This document shows, piece after piece, positions 10,651-21,394 of a DNA stretch of 64,000 nucleotides; position 1 is the stretch's first letter, and each line of letters starts with the position of its first letter. This DNA is from Haematobia irritans (taxonomy: Eukaryota > Arthropoda > Insecta > Diptera > Muscidae), in NCBI RefSeq assembly GCF_050003625.1, contig NC_134399.1, positions 152,204,473 to 152,268,472 on the forward strand. Direction: 5' to 3'. Made by a program: the position numbers and the translations under genes. The notes below the pieces were generated by a model that searched no databases, was not told where the DNA came from, and worked only from the letters and a program-made list of their open reading frames with translations.

Positions 10651-11790
10651 GTAAAAAATATCCTTAGAAAAAACTAAATTTTTCTTTGCGATGCCGTCAG
10701 AGAGTAAAAGTCGGACAATACGTAACCTAAGTTTTGAATTTCTTTACAAGTTTTTATGAGATATAAAAAACGAAAAAGTAAATGAAAATCAATATTGAAT
10801 ACAAAATGACAACATGATGCCCATTTGACCCTACAGATGCCCATTTCAATCTAAACGATTACCATGAGAAAATATTTTTGACCCCGTGGTAATCGGCAGG
10901 AGCAAACAAACAATTTCTCTTCAATATAAATTCACACTTTTTTTTGCCAAAGACAAAAGGCTAACGAACAGACAACAAAGCCTAAAACTGGCTGAAATAT
11001 AAAATCGCAACAGCAAAAAAAGGCCAAAAGATCCATAGAGAGTAGCAGACAGACAGACGGAAAGCCATAGAATTGCTGAGCACTGCAGGCAATCGACTCT
11101 ACATTCTAAAGGCATTGTTTGAGTAGCACTCAAATGTTACGAGGGAAAAAAGGATGCCACAAACGGAGTGTAGGTCAAAATTCAAAAGACGCATAATTAC
11201 AGGTTAGAGATTCTTTTGCCTTAATGTTTGACTGACTGGTTCGGTTTTTGCTAGTGGCTGATTGTTGTTTGGTATAAAGGCCTAAAGGCGTAGTAGGCCA
11301 AAGAAACAAAGGCACAAATAAAAACTGAAAAAGAAAGATTAAAGTCCTGGAGTTGCGAAGGGTAGCCGAGATGCTGCTGCGTCTTTCAACTTGTCCCAAT
11401 TGTTGTAGATGAGAAGAAGTCCTTGCCAAAAGGATATGACGAGTTGAGCATTCGAATTGAAACAATGTATGTGATAATGGTGATGATCTTCTATTGAGCA
11501 TAAGATGATGGAATTTTTGGAAATGGTAAGTCAGGAAGAAAACAATGTAGTTTCCATCATAAGGTCGCTACTACATGGTTGCTATTATGTGTTGCAACCA
11601 TCTTCAGGTTGTTATCATTTCTAAAACGCTCGTCTGACTGCTGATTGGTTTATTCCAGTGACAGTTAGTTTTATTGGTTAGCAATTTACATAAGCATTTG
11701 GATCTGTTGCATTCATAAATGAAGATAGTAGTGGTGGAATTGACGCGTGATAGTGTTATTATAAGAGCCATCCACCATTTAAATGTGCGT
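10651..11790. other. apparently unique sequence, no gene recognised
   Basis: Base composition is more balanced than in the repeats. Open frames of 70 and 108 codons exist on the minus strand (10921-11133, 11175-11501), but neither has recognisable domains and their composition is unremarkable. This could be real host intergenic or intronic sequence. Confidence 0.4.
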
Positions 11791-11794
11791 GTTA

Positions 11795-11990
11795 CCGTGA
11801 GATACTATGTTGGATCGCTTCCAAAGCCTCAGTGCTAGAAAACTTTGCTGGGGAGCTGAACATGAATGCAACGCACATTGAAAAATGAGTTTGGACTAAA
11901 GTCATTAAAGTTCCAAAAAGTTAAAGAGCTGGAAGTACAAAAGAGTTGCTTCATTTGCACGAAAGTGACCAGTTATCAAATTTAATTTTA
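11795..11990 (+). pseudogene. decayed Tc1/mariner-type transposase N-terminal fragment
   Basis: Pieces readable as GELNMNATHIEK and then VWTKV resemble the N-terminal helix-turn-helix region of ITm-superfamily transposases. The phrase CACATTGAAAAATGAGTTTG is shared with the better preserved minus-strand relic at 45975-46260. A stop interrupts the frame. No termini were recognised. Confidence 0.45.
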
Positions 11991-12049
11991 TCCGATGAAA
12001 AGCCACTCCTAATTGAGGAGTTTGAAAAAAATCAGGTTTACTTGCTAAA

Positions 12050-12180
12050 GATGTCAGATGAAAAATTTTAATTGGCTTTGTAACTAAAGTTTTTGATACT
12101 AACATTTTCGTAAGTGCAGCAGTTTCAATTACAAAATAAATTGGATCATTCACCTTCTTGAAGCAAAAAAAAAAAATTTC
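12050..12180. repeat. decayed fragment related to the ACACAGAAAAAA MITE family
   Basis: The order of phrases TTTTAATTGG, TTGATACTAACATTTTCGT and AAATTGGATCATTCAC follows the right half of the MITE seen at 55628-55866, with many substitutions. Confidence 0.45.
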
Positions 12181-13085
12181 TGTTTAAAAATTTAATTGGG
12201 TACCTTAATTTCGTGACTGAAGTAACATATAAAAAGATTTTTTATTCAGTGTACGTAGTCAATACCAAGAGCTGTCTTCAAGACAATCCTTTACGGTGTA
12301 CCATACATACGCACTTAGTTAATCAATCCTTTTCCAGAGTAGTGTTACAGAATATGAAGATGTGATTTCTTTTTTATTTTTCAAACTATAAAACTTTTTC
12401 CCATCCCCTATATTTATAAAGAAGTGATGTTTTGAATATCCTCCAAGGCAAGGACAACATCATAGACAATCAACCGGTAATGAACATCTTGTTAATGACT
12501 TTCTAAAACAAGTGCTAAAGAAAGTCCAGGTAACAGCTTCTAAATGAACATTAGTAAAAATACTGGGCGTTAAAACTGGGCCAATTTTTAGTCCAAAACC
12601 TAGATACTCAACAGGAGCAAACAAATGACTGCAATTGCAGTTGCGTTGCATGCTGCTGCCACTCCACAAATTATTCGTACAAGAAAAAAAACGCCCATTC
12701 TTTTGTTAGTTGTCCAATTAATTGAAGGTGAGTATTGTTTAGTTTTGTTGTGTTATTTTAGCAGGTTCATCACTCGAAGGCCTACTGAAGAACATTAGCA
12801 ATTGCCAAAATTGCTGCCACACGTCTGCAGGAATTTTTACATCTTTCACTTACTTAACCTTTTGCCTTTGGTGGGAATGTCCGGAGTGTATTTGTTTTTG
12901 TTACTGGCATTACGAACAACCAACGACAGGTTAACAGTTGCTATTGGCAAATTACTGTCTGTTTGTAAAAATAATTTGTCAAAAATTTCAAATGAATCTT
13001 TTGGGCAAAAGAAAAATGCAATGACTAAAATAAACACAAAACAGGACATCAGTGTAATTGGAAAATAGTCATACACTTCAAAAAA
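12181..13085. other. apparently unique sequence, no gene recognised
   Basis: Short open frames occur on both strands (for example 12460-12669 minus and 12802-13068 plus) but overlap one another and show no domain. The right end supplies the 13-bp target of the LINE. Confidence 0.4.
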
Positions 13086-13098
13086 AAACATCAATGTA
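13086..13098. repeat. LINE target-site duplication, left copy
   Basis: The sequence AAACATCAATGTA is repeated exactly at 18123-18135 and brackets the LINE. Confidence 0.95.
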
Positions 13099-13181
13099 GG
13101 TTAGGTTAGGTTAGGTTAAAGTGGCAGCCCGATTAAGATTCAGGCTCACTTAGACTATTCAGTCCATTGTGATACCACATT
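13099..13181 (-). other. LINE 3' tail shared with the SINE family
   Basis: Read on the minus strand, this block contains GGTATCACAATGGACTGAAT, then AGTCTAAGTGAGCCTGA, then CGGGCTGCCAC and (CCTAA) repeats. The same order is at the 3' end of every SINE in the window (for example 38783-38858). The two differ mainly by a few bases before CGGGCTGCCAC. It is the likely recognition site for the LINE reverse transcriptase. Confidence 0.9.
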
Positions 13182-13239
13182 AACTAAAAGTACCTATTAC
13201 ATATGGGCACTTCTAGTTTTAACCGCTGAACCTTCTTGA

Positions 13240-16200
13240 TTATTTTTCTTTGTTGAACCAACCAGATTGTTCCAAAAACAGTAGCAGACTGCTTAAGTTA
13301 ACGTTTTCCAGATCCGCCAGTAATCTGAAGCTATATGCTCCTAGAAGTTGCTTGCGCTTTACACAAAATGCAGGACACTCACACAAGAGGTGTTTAATTG
13401 ATTCTTTTTCCTCCGCATCATGACAGCTCATACAATAGTCATTATACTTCGCGCCAATAGTTTTTGCAAAATCGCCTATCAGGCAGCGACCCGTTATAGC
13501 AGATATCAGGAGTGATATCTGACGTCTCGAGAACATTAGCATATCTAGTGTGCGGTTTAAGTTGAAATGGGGCCATATTTGCTTGGTGTCGTTACAACCC
13601 TTGCAATTCTCCCATCGAACATTTGCCATCATAACAGCCTTCTCACGCAGCATGAGCTTGCAGGTAGCTAGGGGCATACCAACAAATTCTAGTTCCCCTG
13701 GAATATGTAAGGTAGTCCCTAGCCTTGCCAACTCATCCGCTTCGCAGTTCCCCGGTATGTTCCTATGGCCAGGCACCCATATTAGGTGAATATTGTACTG
13801 CTCAGCCATCTCATTGAGAGATTTGCGGCAGTCGATGGCCGTTTTCGAGTTGAGGAACACAGAGTCCAAGGATTTTATTGCAGGTTGACTGTCTGAGTAT
13901 ATATTAATGCCCACATTTTTTGGAACATTACTTCTCAGCCAATTCGCCACCTCTCTTATTGCTAATATTTCAGCCTGAAAAACACTACAGTGATTAGGTA
14001 ATCTTTTCGCTATTCGAAGTTCCAGATCATTAGAATATACTCCGAACCCCACTTGTCCATCCAATTTGGAGCCATCAGTGTAGAAATCTATATATTATTT
14101 ATTCCCCGGGGTCTGTGTGCACCACGCCTCACTGTTGGGGATTAGAGTCTCAAACTTTTTGTCGAAAAGTGGACTCGCCAAAGTGTAATCCACTACGTTA
14201 GGCACATCTGGCATTGTTTTGAGGACAGAACTGTGACCGTAACCTTTTTCCGACCACAGCGATAGTTCGCGCAACCGCACAGCCGTTGTTGCAGCTGACT
14301 GTTTGGCCAAAATGTCTAAAGGCAATAGATGCAGCACGACATTAAGGGAATTTGTTCCTGTCTTGCTGAATGCGCCTGAAATACACAAACACGCCATACG
14401 CTGAACTTTATCTAAACAAGTCGGTTTCTGAAGTGCCGGCCACCAGACTACAACACCATATAGCATTATAGGTCTAACCACTGCCGTGTATAGCCAATGC
14501 ACAATTTTTGGTTTCAGTCCCCACTTTTTTCCTATTGCCTTTTTGCACGAGTACAAAGCTACAGTTGCCTTTCTCGCCCTTTCTTCAATATTAAGCTTAA
14601 AGTTCAGCTTCCTGTCCAAAATAACGCCAAGGTATTTTGCACATTCACCAAAGGGAATTTCAATACCCCCTAAGGAAATGGGCCTAACCGTGGGAGTTTT
14701 GCGATCGTTGCAGTACATGACTAATTCTGTCTTTGCAGGATTTACCCCAAGACCATTGTCTTTCGCCCATTTCTCAGTCATCCGGAGGGCCCTCTGAATA
14801 ATATCTCTGATTGTGGATGGGAATTTTCCCCTGACTGCCAGAGCCACATCATCTGCGTATGCCACCACTTTTATCCTTTCTTTTTCTAGAGTAACCAGAA
14901 GGCTATTTATAGCAACATTCCAAAGAAGAGGTGATAGGACTCCTCCTTGGGGAGTGCCTCTGTTCACATACCTTTGTATGTTTGCTTGTCCTAGTGTGGC
15001 TGAAATACGTCTCTTCATTAGCAGTTCGTCTAACAGCCTGAGTATACATGGATCAACATTCAGAGTTGTCAGTCCATTTAATATCGAGCTCGGATGGACA
15101 TTATTGAACGCCCCTTCGATGTCTAGAAACGCCACGATTGTGTATTCTTTGACAGATAGTGAGCTTTCAATAAAGCTGACTAGTTCATGTAGTGCGGTCT
15201 CAGTAGACCTGCCCTTCGAGTATGCATGCTGTCGTTTCGAGAACAAACTTGAATCGATGCTAGTTCTAAGATAAATATCTATCATCCTCTCCAGAGTCTT
15301 AAGTAGGAATGAGGATAAGCTGATTGGTCGGAAATCCTTCGCCCTCGAGTGAGAGGCTTTTCCCGCTTTAGGTATGAAAACGACTTTTGTTTCCCTCCAC
15401 TTTCCTGGGATATATGATAAGTTGATACATCCTTTATATATCACCGACAACCAGGGGATAATTTTGTCAGTTACAGCTTGTAACTCCGCCGGAGTAATTC
15501 CATCAGGTCCAGGGGATTTGAATGGTCCAAAGCTATTTAGCGCCCATCTTATTCTAGTTTCCGATACAATTTCCTCGACAGGAAACGACCGCTGAGCAAC
15601 TGTGGCACCGCCAGTACATGGTTCAACCGTCTGATTTCCAGGAAAATGTGTGTCCAATAGTACCTCCAGCGTCTCCTTACTGGACGTTGTCCAATTGCCC
15701 TCCGATGTTTTAATGAAACCTGGAGCGGAGTTGGTGGATGCTAGAACCTTCCGTAGTCTGGAAGCCTCGGACGTATTCTCAATACTGCTGCAGTAAGCAT
15801 TCCAAGAGTTATGCTGAGCCTTTCTCAGTTCTCGCTTGTATCCTCTCAGATTCTTCTTGTAAGCGTCCCAGTCCTCAGGGGCTCTGGTGGACTTTGCCTT
15901 GTTAAAGAGCTTCCTGCAGGATTTCCTCATATTACTTAATTCCGTAGACCACCATGGTGGTCGATGTTTCCCCCTTGGCTTTCCTCTAGGGCATGCAGCT
16001 TTCAGTGAGATGTTGAAGGCCTTAGTAATCCGCTCCACTGCGTGTTCGATATCTTGCACATTTCTCATATTTGTCTCTGTTATTTCCGGTATCATCATAT
16101 TGAACGATTCCCTATACCTATTCCAGTCAGCTTTCCTAACATTTGGCGGAAATATGATCTTGGTGATATGAACATCAAATTTGAAACTGATGTAGCGATG

Positions 16201-16830
16201 ATCTGAGAAGCTGTGTTCACTTAAAACCTGCCACTCAGATATCATTTCATTTAGTTCTTGCGAGGCCAAGGTGATGTCCAAAACCTCTTGCCTGTTTTTA
16301 GTGACAAAGGTTGGGACATCTCCCTTGTTGCAAACTACCAGATTAGTACGCAAAATAAACTCTATTAGCGACTCTCCCCTTGCATTAGTATCACTACTTC
16401 CCCATATACAATGATGTGCATTCGCATCGCATCCCATAATGAGTTTCGCCTTTGTTTTCAGTGACTCCTCCACTAAGGTCTTAACGGCATATGGAGGCAT
16501 CTCCCTGTCATGTCCCATGTAGACCGAAGATACCCAATATTTGCATTTGGCTATTTCTAAACTTGCAACGACAGTGTCTGTATTGCACATTGAGGGAAGC
16601 AGAAACAAATTGAGCTCGTTTTTAGCAATTATACAGGCTCGATTTACATCATTACCAGTATACTGCAATAGTTTGAACCCCGGAGTACTTAATTCACATA
16701 TTTTGTTTTTGTAAACATATGGTTCTTGAATAAGAACTATATCTATGTCCCCTTTCATCAGGAGAACTTTTAAGGCAGCACATGCAGCCTTACAATGATG
16801 AAGATTTATCTGGAGGATCCGTAGGACCAT
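13240..16830 (-). pseudogene. LINE ORF2: AP endonuclease, reverse transcriptase, RNase H with one in-frame stop
   Basis: One continuous frame of about 1,195 codons, apart from TAA at 14095-14097. The likely start is the ATG at 16830, which overlaps the end of ORF1 by 41 bases in another frame; the frame is open a little further upstream but without ATG. The endonuclease (about residues 1-230) shows LQINLHH, IQEP, GCDANAHHCIW, LDITLAS and SDHRY. The reverse transcriptase has the FIPKAGK and DFRPISL motifs and motif A FLDIEGAF near residue 570. It also has GTPQGGVLSPLLW and the catalytic YADD near residue 657. After the stop the frame resumes with FYTDGSK, QAEI, IYSDSQ and CEADELAR, the four acidic positions of RNase H. 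A C-terminal CX2C...HX3C zinc-finger-like motif follows. The enzyme nicks target DNA and copies the RNA in place. Confidence 0.95.
14095..14097 (-). other. single in-frame TAA inside ORF2
   Basis: The codons before the stop read TPGNK and those after it read YIDFYTDGSK in the same frame. This shows a point nonsense change rather than an indel. It separates the RT from the RNase H. Confidence 0.9.
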
Positions 16831-18016
16831 CGAGATTTTCAACAACCGTCACATCAGCCGCTTCGATCGAGTCATCAAGAATGTCCTCTTCAGAGATATC
16901 GGTGACTCTCGCAATAACCATAGGTTCGACTTTGGTGAGTTCTGAGGCAATAGAAGCCTCCTCACGCATACGGTATCTATCCATGTCTTCAACTTTGGTA
17001 TCTCCCTCGACTTCGCAAGAGGATCCGCTTACTTCTGATTCAGACAGAGGCTTGTCCATTTCTGAATCCTTTAGCTGATCGTTTTTATACACCTTCATTT
17101 GGATATAATGAAAGCCATAACATACACGGCCCTGGGACTTTGCCAGATGTGGCAAAGACTGAGTGTTCAATATAAACACTGCATGCCGTCTTGGTCCATC
17201 CACTTCATCCAAACGGCCAACCTTCCAATCAGCTGTTGGAAGATCTGGATTGCATCGTTTCAGTCTATTTAAAATAGATTCAGGGTCAGAAGGGTTTGCA
17301 GGTATCCAGGCATGTGCTCTAGGTCTAGCCGGTATGTCTTTCTTCTCGACTAACTCTAGAGCAGCTCCTTCCCAAACTTCACCAATTAGTATCAGAGCAG
17401 CTTTAAAACATTCTATAGACCTCTGGTCCTCAAATGCGACTAGCTTAAATCGTCCTTGATACCAACCAGCCTCTTGGTGTCGAGGATCTGGGCCGGGAAA
17501 CTTTTCCAGTACCTGTGAGTAGACGACAGATAGAGCATTCTCAATTTCCCCCCATTTTTGCTTTGGAACCATACCGTCCAATGCTCCTTTATTAATGATA
17601 GCCATTACAAGGCTATCTTTAGCAACTGAGGCAAACGATCTTTGATCCCTTTTGGAGGATGGCAGCTCATCCGGCGATCGTTCCCTTTTTCCAGTCTCAA
17701 GAATTCCTTGAGCCCATTTTAAGGAATCGCTTTGTTTAGCCGACAACGTGCTTGGGTCGACTGATCCTAACTTCTTTAGGATAAACAAAGCATTTCTGCG
17801 TTCCTTGAATCTCTTTCGTGAGGGATTACCTCCTTTTGATGTCGTTACCTTAGGAAAAGTTCGACTTGTCAGTGTGTCGCCACCTGTCGACCCGTCTACA
17901 GGTCGACTAATTGGACCTAACTCTTGGTCATTGCCCAGATTTATAACTCCAGTCGATACCCGTCCACTGGGCCCTGAAGTTAGCAACCCAGTGGATGACT
18001 TGGAATTTCGCTGCAT
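16790..18016 (-). CDS. LINE ORF1 (gag-like RNA-binding protein)
   Basis: An intact 408-residue ORF that starts at an ATG in a GCCACCATG context and ends 41 bases inside ORF2. Such proteins coat the element RNA and carry it to the nucleus. The N-terminal third is rich in Ser, Gly, Arg and Lys. The centre (about residues 120-310) is folded-looking, with RPRAHAWIP, CNPDLPTADWKV and RRHAVFILN. This centre resembles the DUF4780-type domain often found in insect retroelement ORF1 proteins, an assignment made from memory. The C-terminal 90 residues are acidic and Ser-rich. No CCHC zinc knuckles are visible, unlike the ORF1 of I and jockey elements. Confidence 0.9.
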   Translation of the reverse strand: MQRNSKSSTGLLTSGPSGRVSTGVINLGNDQELGPISRPVDGSTGGDTLTSRTFPKVTTSKGGNPSRKRFKERRNALFILKKLGSVDPSTLSAKQSDSLKWAQGILETGKRERSPDELPSSKRDQRSFASVAKDSLVMAIINKGALDGMVPKQKWGEIENALSVVYSQVLEKFPGPDPRHQEAGWYQGRFKLVAFEDQRSIECFKAALILIGEVWEGAALELVEKKDIPARPRAHAWIPANPSDPESILNRLKRCNPDLPTADWKVGRLDEVDGPRRHAVFILNTQSLPHLAKSQGRVCYGFHYIQMKVYKNDQLKDSEMDKPLSESEVSGSSCEVEGDTKVEDMDRYRMREEASIASELTKVEPMVIARVTDISEEDILDDSIEAADVTVVENLDGPTDPPDKSSSL

Positions 18017-18122
18017 GGTGGCTTAATATCCCACCACACTTGAAATTCGTAGTAGGTACCTATTACTATGAGTATATCCGCTAATGAAAAAACACGTCCG
18101 TTCCGTTCGACGGTTGAATAGG
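18017..18122 (-). promoter_or_regulatory. LINE 5' leader with possible internal promoter
   Basis: Full-length insect LINEs carry an internal RNA polymerase II promoter in the first bases of their 5' UTR. Here GGACGTG lies about 24-30 bases from the 5' end and resembles the downstream promoter element used by Drosophila elements. The spacing is a few bases short of the usual +28, so this is suggestive only. Confidence 0.4.
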
Positions 18123-18135
18123 AAACATCAATGTA
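18123..18135. repeat. LINE target-site duplication, right copy
   Basis: This is an exact copy of AAACATCAATGTA at 13086-13098. Confidence 0.95.
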
Positions 18136-18213
18136 ACTAATTAAGAAAATGTTAGTACGATTTTCCTGAAGTGTGAATATATTACAGTCACGGTTGCCAC
18201 AGTTGGTAGAATT

Positions 18214-19990
18214 CTATAGAAATAAAATTTTGACAATATTTTCTATAAAATAAAAAAATTGACAAAATTTTCTATAAAAAATAAAATCTTGACAAAATAT
18301 TCTATAGAAATAATTAATAAAAGTATTCTATAAAAAGTAAAAGTTTTACAAAATTTTCTATAAAATAAAATTTTGATAAAATTTTCTATAAAATAAAATA
18401 TGCAAAGTTTTCTATAGAAATAAAATTTTGACAACATTTTCTGTAGAAATAAAATTTTGACAAAATTTTCTATAGAAATAAAATTTTGACAAAGTATTCT
18501 ATAGAAATAATTAATAAAAGTATTCTATAAAAAATAAATGTTTTAAAAAAATTTCTATAAAATAAAATCTGCCAAAGTTTTATATACAAATAAAATTTTG
18601 ACAGAATTTTTTATAGAAATAAAATTTTGACAAAATTTTCTATAGAAATAAAATTTTGACAAAATTTTCTGTAGAAATAAAATTTTTACAAAATTTTCTA
18701 TAGAAATAAAATTTTGACAAAATTTTCTATAGAAATAAAATTTTGACAAAATTTTTGACAAAATTTTCGACAAATTAAAATTTGGCAAAGTTTTATATAG
18801 AAATAACATTTTGACAAAATTTTCTATAGAAATAAAATTTTGACAAAATTTTCTATAGAAATAATTAATAAAAGTATTCTATAAAAAATAAAAGTTTTAC
18901 AAAATTTTCTATAAAATAAAATTTTGACAAAATTTTCTATAAAATAAAATTTTGACAAAATTTTCTATAAAATAAAATTTTGACAAAATTTTCTATAAAA
19001 TAAAATTTTGACAAAATTTTCTATAAAATAAAATCTGCCAAAGTTTTATATATATATAAAATTTTGACAAGATTTTCTATAGAAATAAAATTTTGACAAA
19101 ATTTTCTATAGAAATAAAATTTTGACAAAATTTTCTATAAAAAATAAAATTTTGGCACAGTTTTATATAGAAATAAAATTTTGAAAAAAATTTGACAAAA
19201 TTTTCTATAGAAATAAAATTTTGACAAAATTTTCTATAGAAATAATTAATAAAAGTATTCTATAAAAAATAAAAAGTTTTACAAAATTTTCTATAAAATA
19301 AAATTTTGACAAAATTTCCTATAAAATAAAATTTTGACAAAATTTTCTATAAAATAAAATTTTGACAAAATTTTCTATAAAATAAAATCTGCCAAAGTTT
19401 TATATATACATAAAATTTTGACAAGATTTTCTATAGAAATAAAATTTTGACAAAATTTTCTATAGAAATAAAATTTTGACAAAATTTTCTATAGAAATAA
19501 TTAATAAAAGTATTCTATAAAAAATAAAAGTTTAACAAAATTTTCTATAAAATTGTGACAAAATTTTCTATAATATAAAATTTGCTAAAGTTTTATATAC
19601 AAATAAAATTTTGACAAAATTTTCTATAGAAATAAAATGTTAAAAAAATTTTCTATATAAATAAAATTTTGACAAAATATTCTATAGAAATAAAATTTTG
19701 AGAAAATTTTCTATAGAAATAAAATTTTGACAAAATTTTCTATAGAAATAAAATTTTGAGAAAAATTTTTTATAGAAACATAATTTTGACAAAATTTTCT
19801 ATGAAATAAAATTTGGCAAAGTTTTATATAGAAATAAAAATTTGATAAAATTTTCTATATAATAAAATTTTGACAAAATTTTTTATAAAAAATAAAATAT
19901 TGACATAATTTTATGTAAAAAATTGATACAATTTTCTATAAAAAAATCTAGAAAATAAAATTTTGACAAAATTTTCTATAAAAAAAATTT
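18214..19990 (-). repeat. 29-bp minisatellite array 2, with higher-order variants
   Basis: About 60 units of the same 29-bp repeat, read here as TTTCTATAGAAATAAAATTT. A variant block beginning TAATTAATAAAAGTATTC recurs at 18311, 18508, 18862, 19243 and 19498. Shorter AAAATAAAATCTGCC variants recur between them. This shows that multi-unit segments were duplicated together. Confidence 0.9.
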
Positions 19991-20211
19991 AATTTGTTGT
20001 TTTGATCTCAGCTTTAAAACCATTGCGTTGAGTAAACTTCCAGAGTAGCTTACCCAACGGAGGAAAATAATGTTTGCCAAATTTATTTATGCAAAGCCCT
20101 ATAGACTGCAAGATGGTTGGATGGACGCACGTTTCGGAATTACCAAATTCCTCATCAGCATCATCTGCTTGGTTGAAGTACAAACCAACAATAAAAAACA
20201 AAACAAAACAA
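19991..20211 (-). repeat. dispersed repeat interrupting array 2
   Basis: Contains GACTGCAAGATGGTTGGATG and CTCATCAGCATC, which match (reverse-complemented) the segments at 35490-35575 and 35817-35930. It ends in ACCAACAATAAAAAACAAAAC, the same kind of (CAAAA) sequence that borders array 1. Confidence 0.75.
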
Positions 20212-20565
20212 AATAAAAATTTGACAAAATTTTCTATAAAATAATATTTTGACAAAAATCTCTATAAAATAAAATTTTGACATAGTTTTCTATACAAAGT
20301 TTTCTATAGAAATAAAATTCTGACAAAATTTTATTTCTATACAAAGTTTTCTGTAGAAATAAAATTTTCTATAGAAATAAAATTTTGACAAAATGTTCTA
20401 TAGAAATAAAATTGTAACAAAGTTTTCTATAGAAATAACATTTTTACAAAATTTTCTATAGAACTAAAATTTTGACAAAATCTTCTATAGAAATAACATT
20501 TTGACAAAGTTTTCTGTAGAAATAAAATTTTGACAAAATCTTATATAGAAATAAATCTTGCCAAA
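20212..20565 (-). repeat. 29-bp minisatellite, continuation of array 2
   Basis: About 12 further units of the 29-bp repeat, more diverged than those in the main block, running to the right end of the host element. Confidence 0.85.
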
Positions 20566-20807
20566 TATTTTCTCCAAATTTTTGGTAGATTTTTTTGGCT
20601 CGAATGTGCAACCGTAATTCCAGTCCTCACAACATATGTGACAAATTAAGGTCAAATGGTTTTATATACACAACCATAGTAATGGCTTTGCCGGACTTTT
20701 AAAGGATATAATTTATGACAAAGGTAGGCAATTCGAACAAATCTAAATTGAATTTAAAATGTGATACTATTTGCGACAGATTTTGATTCAGAAAAATCAA
20801 ATAAGCC

Positions 20808-21394
20808 CCCAGCAAAAAAGCGTAGCCAAAAAAGTAATGAAGATGTTCTTTTTGGATCCGGAAGTGGTGCCAAATTGACGCAGAAGCGATGAATTTAACA
20901 TGGGCTTGTCATAGGACGGAAGTCCTCCATTTCAACAGCCGTTGCACTGAATTTGCATTACTTCTTTAGGTGTGATCCGAATTCAATGTTATGAATGTAA
21001 ATTAAAAAAATCTGTGATATTTTGTCAAATAAATAATTTTTATATTTTTTATAATGGATTTTATAATGAATTTTTTTAATGGATTCTAAAGCTTGTCGGA
21101 AACGTTTGACCTCAAATATTTTCAAAAATTCACAATTTTTTCAGATTGGATTTAGCATTCGACAAAATTTAAATGATTTGTAAAATTTTATGAATTCTTA
21201 CTCTGTTTTTAACTTATTTGAAACAAAAAAAAGTTAAAACAACCAATTCAAAGTATGAAAAAAACCAAGCTATAAAAAATTGAATTAAGAGAACTTCCTG
21301 GGTAGTTAAAATAAAGAACATCATTGGGAGTGCATCTTCTGGAAGTACTTTTAAAGTTATGCCTTTGGAAGAACTTCCAAATTTTTTTGCTGGG
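20808..21394 (+). mobile_element. MITE M1 (CCCAGCAAAAAA family), complete copy
   Basis: The element is 587 bp and begins CCCAGCAAAAAA and ends TTTTTTTGCTGGG. The flanking dinucleotide CC occurs on both sides (20806-20807 and 21395-21396). The interior shows CACTTCCGGATC in related copies, CAGCCGTTGCACTGAATTTG and a long AT-rich centre. No coding capacity. Other copies lie at 23832, 43648, 56402, 57035 and 60491. Confidence 0.85.

Larger units (their letters stand above)
13099..18122 (-). mobile_element. full-length non-LTR retrotransposon (I/Loa/R1 group LINE)
   Basis: A 5,024-bp element on the minus strand with a 106-bp 5' leader, ORF1, ORF2 with endonuclease, reverse transcriptase and RNase H, and a short 3' UTR ending in CCTAA repeats instead of poly(A). 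A perfect 13-bp duplication flanks it, so this is an original target-primed insertion that is not 5'-truncated. Presence of RNase H and a non-poly(A) repeat tail points to the I superfamily; the RT wording is closest in my reading to Loa or R1-like elements. The only clear lesion is one in-frame stop near the RT/RNase H boundary. The 5' leader and 3' UTR share the phrase GTACCTATTAC. Confidence 0.95.
18190..20615 (-). mobile_element. minisatellite-bearing transposon-like element
   Basis: The unit begins ACGGTTGCCACAGTTGG and ends GTGCAACCGT, an 8-bp terminal inverted repeat (ACGGTTGC / GCAACCGT). Nearly the whole interior is the 29-bp minisatellite, in the opposite orientation to array 1. The left-end phrase GTTGCCACAGTTGGTAGAAT recurs at the edge of other arrays (27681, 31633). 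No target duplication was clear. Whether the unit moves as a transposon is inferred from its repeated boundaries. Confidence 0.55.

Noticed and set aside
12802..13094. Overlapping frames of 82-88 codons on opposite strands
   Set aside because: Both strands are open at once, no domain is visible, and the plus frame has no ATG at its start that is convincing.
13099..13120. Telomeric TTAGG repeat tract
   Set aside because: Only about four units, exactly at the 3' end of a LINE, with the same tail on the SINEs; it is a retroelement tail.
14064..14097. Separate RNase H gene starting near 14064
   Set aside because: The TDGS catalytic motif lies upstream of that point, in the same frame as ORF2; the apparent new start is produced by the in-frame stop.
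14486..18026. Plus-strand frames of 73-153 codons opposite the LINE
   Set aside because: They are antisense shadows of the ORF1 and ORF2 coding sequence.
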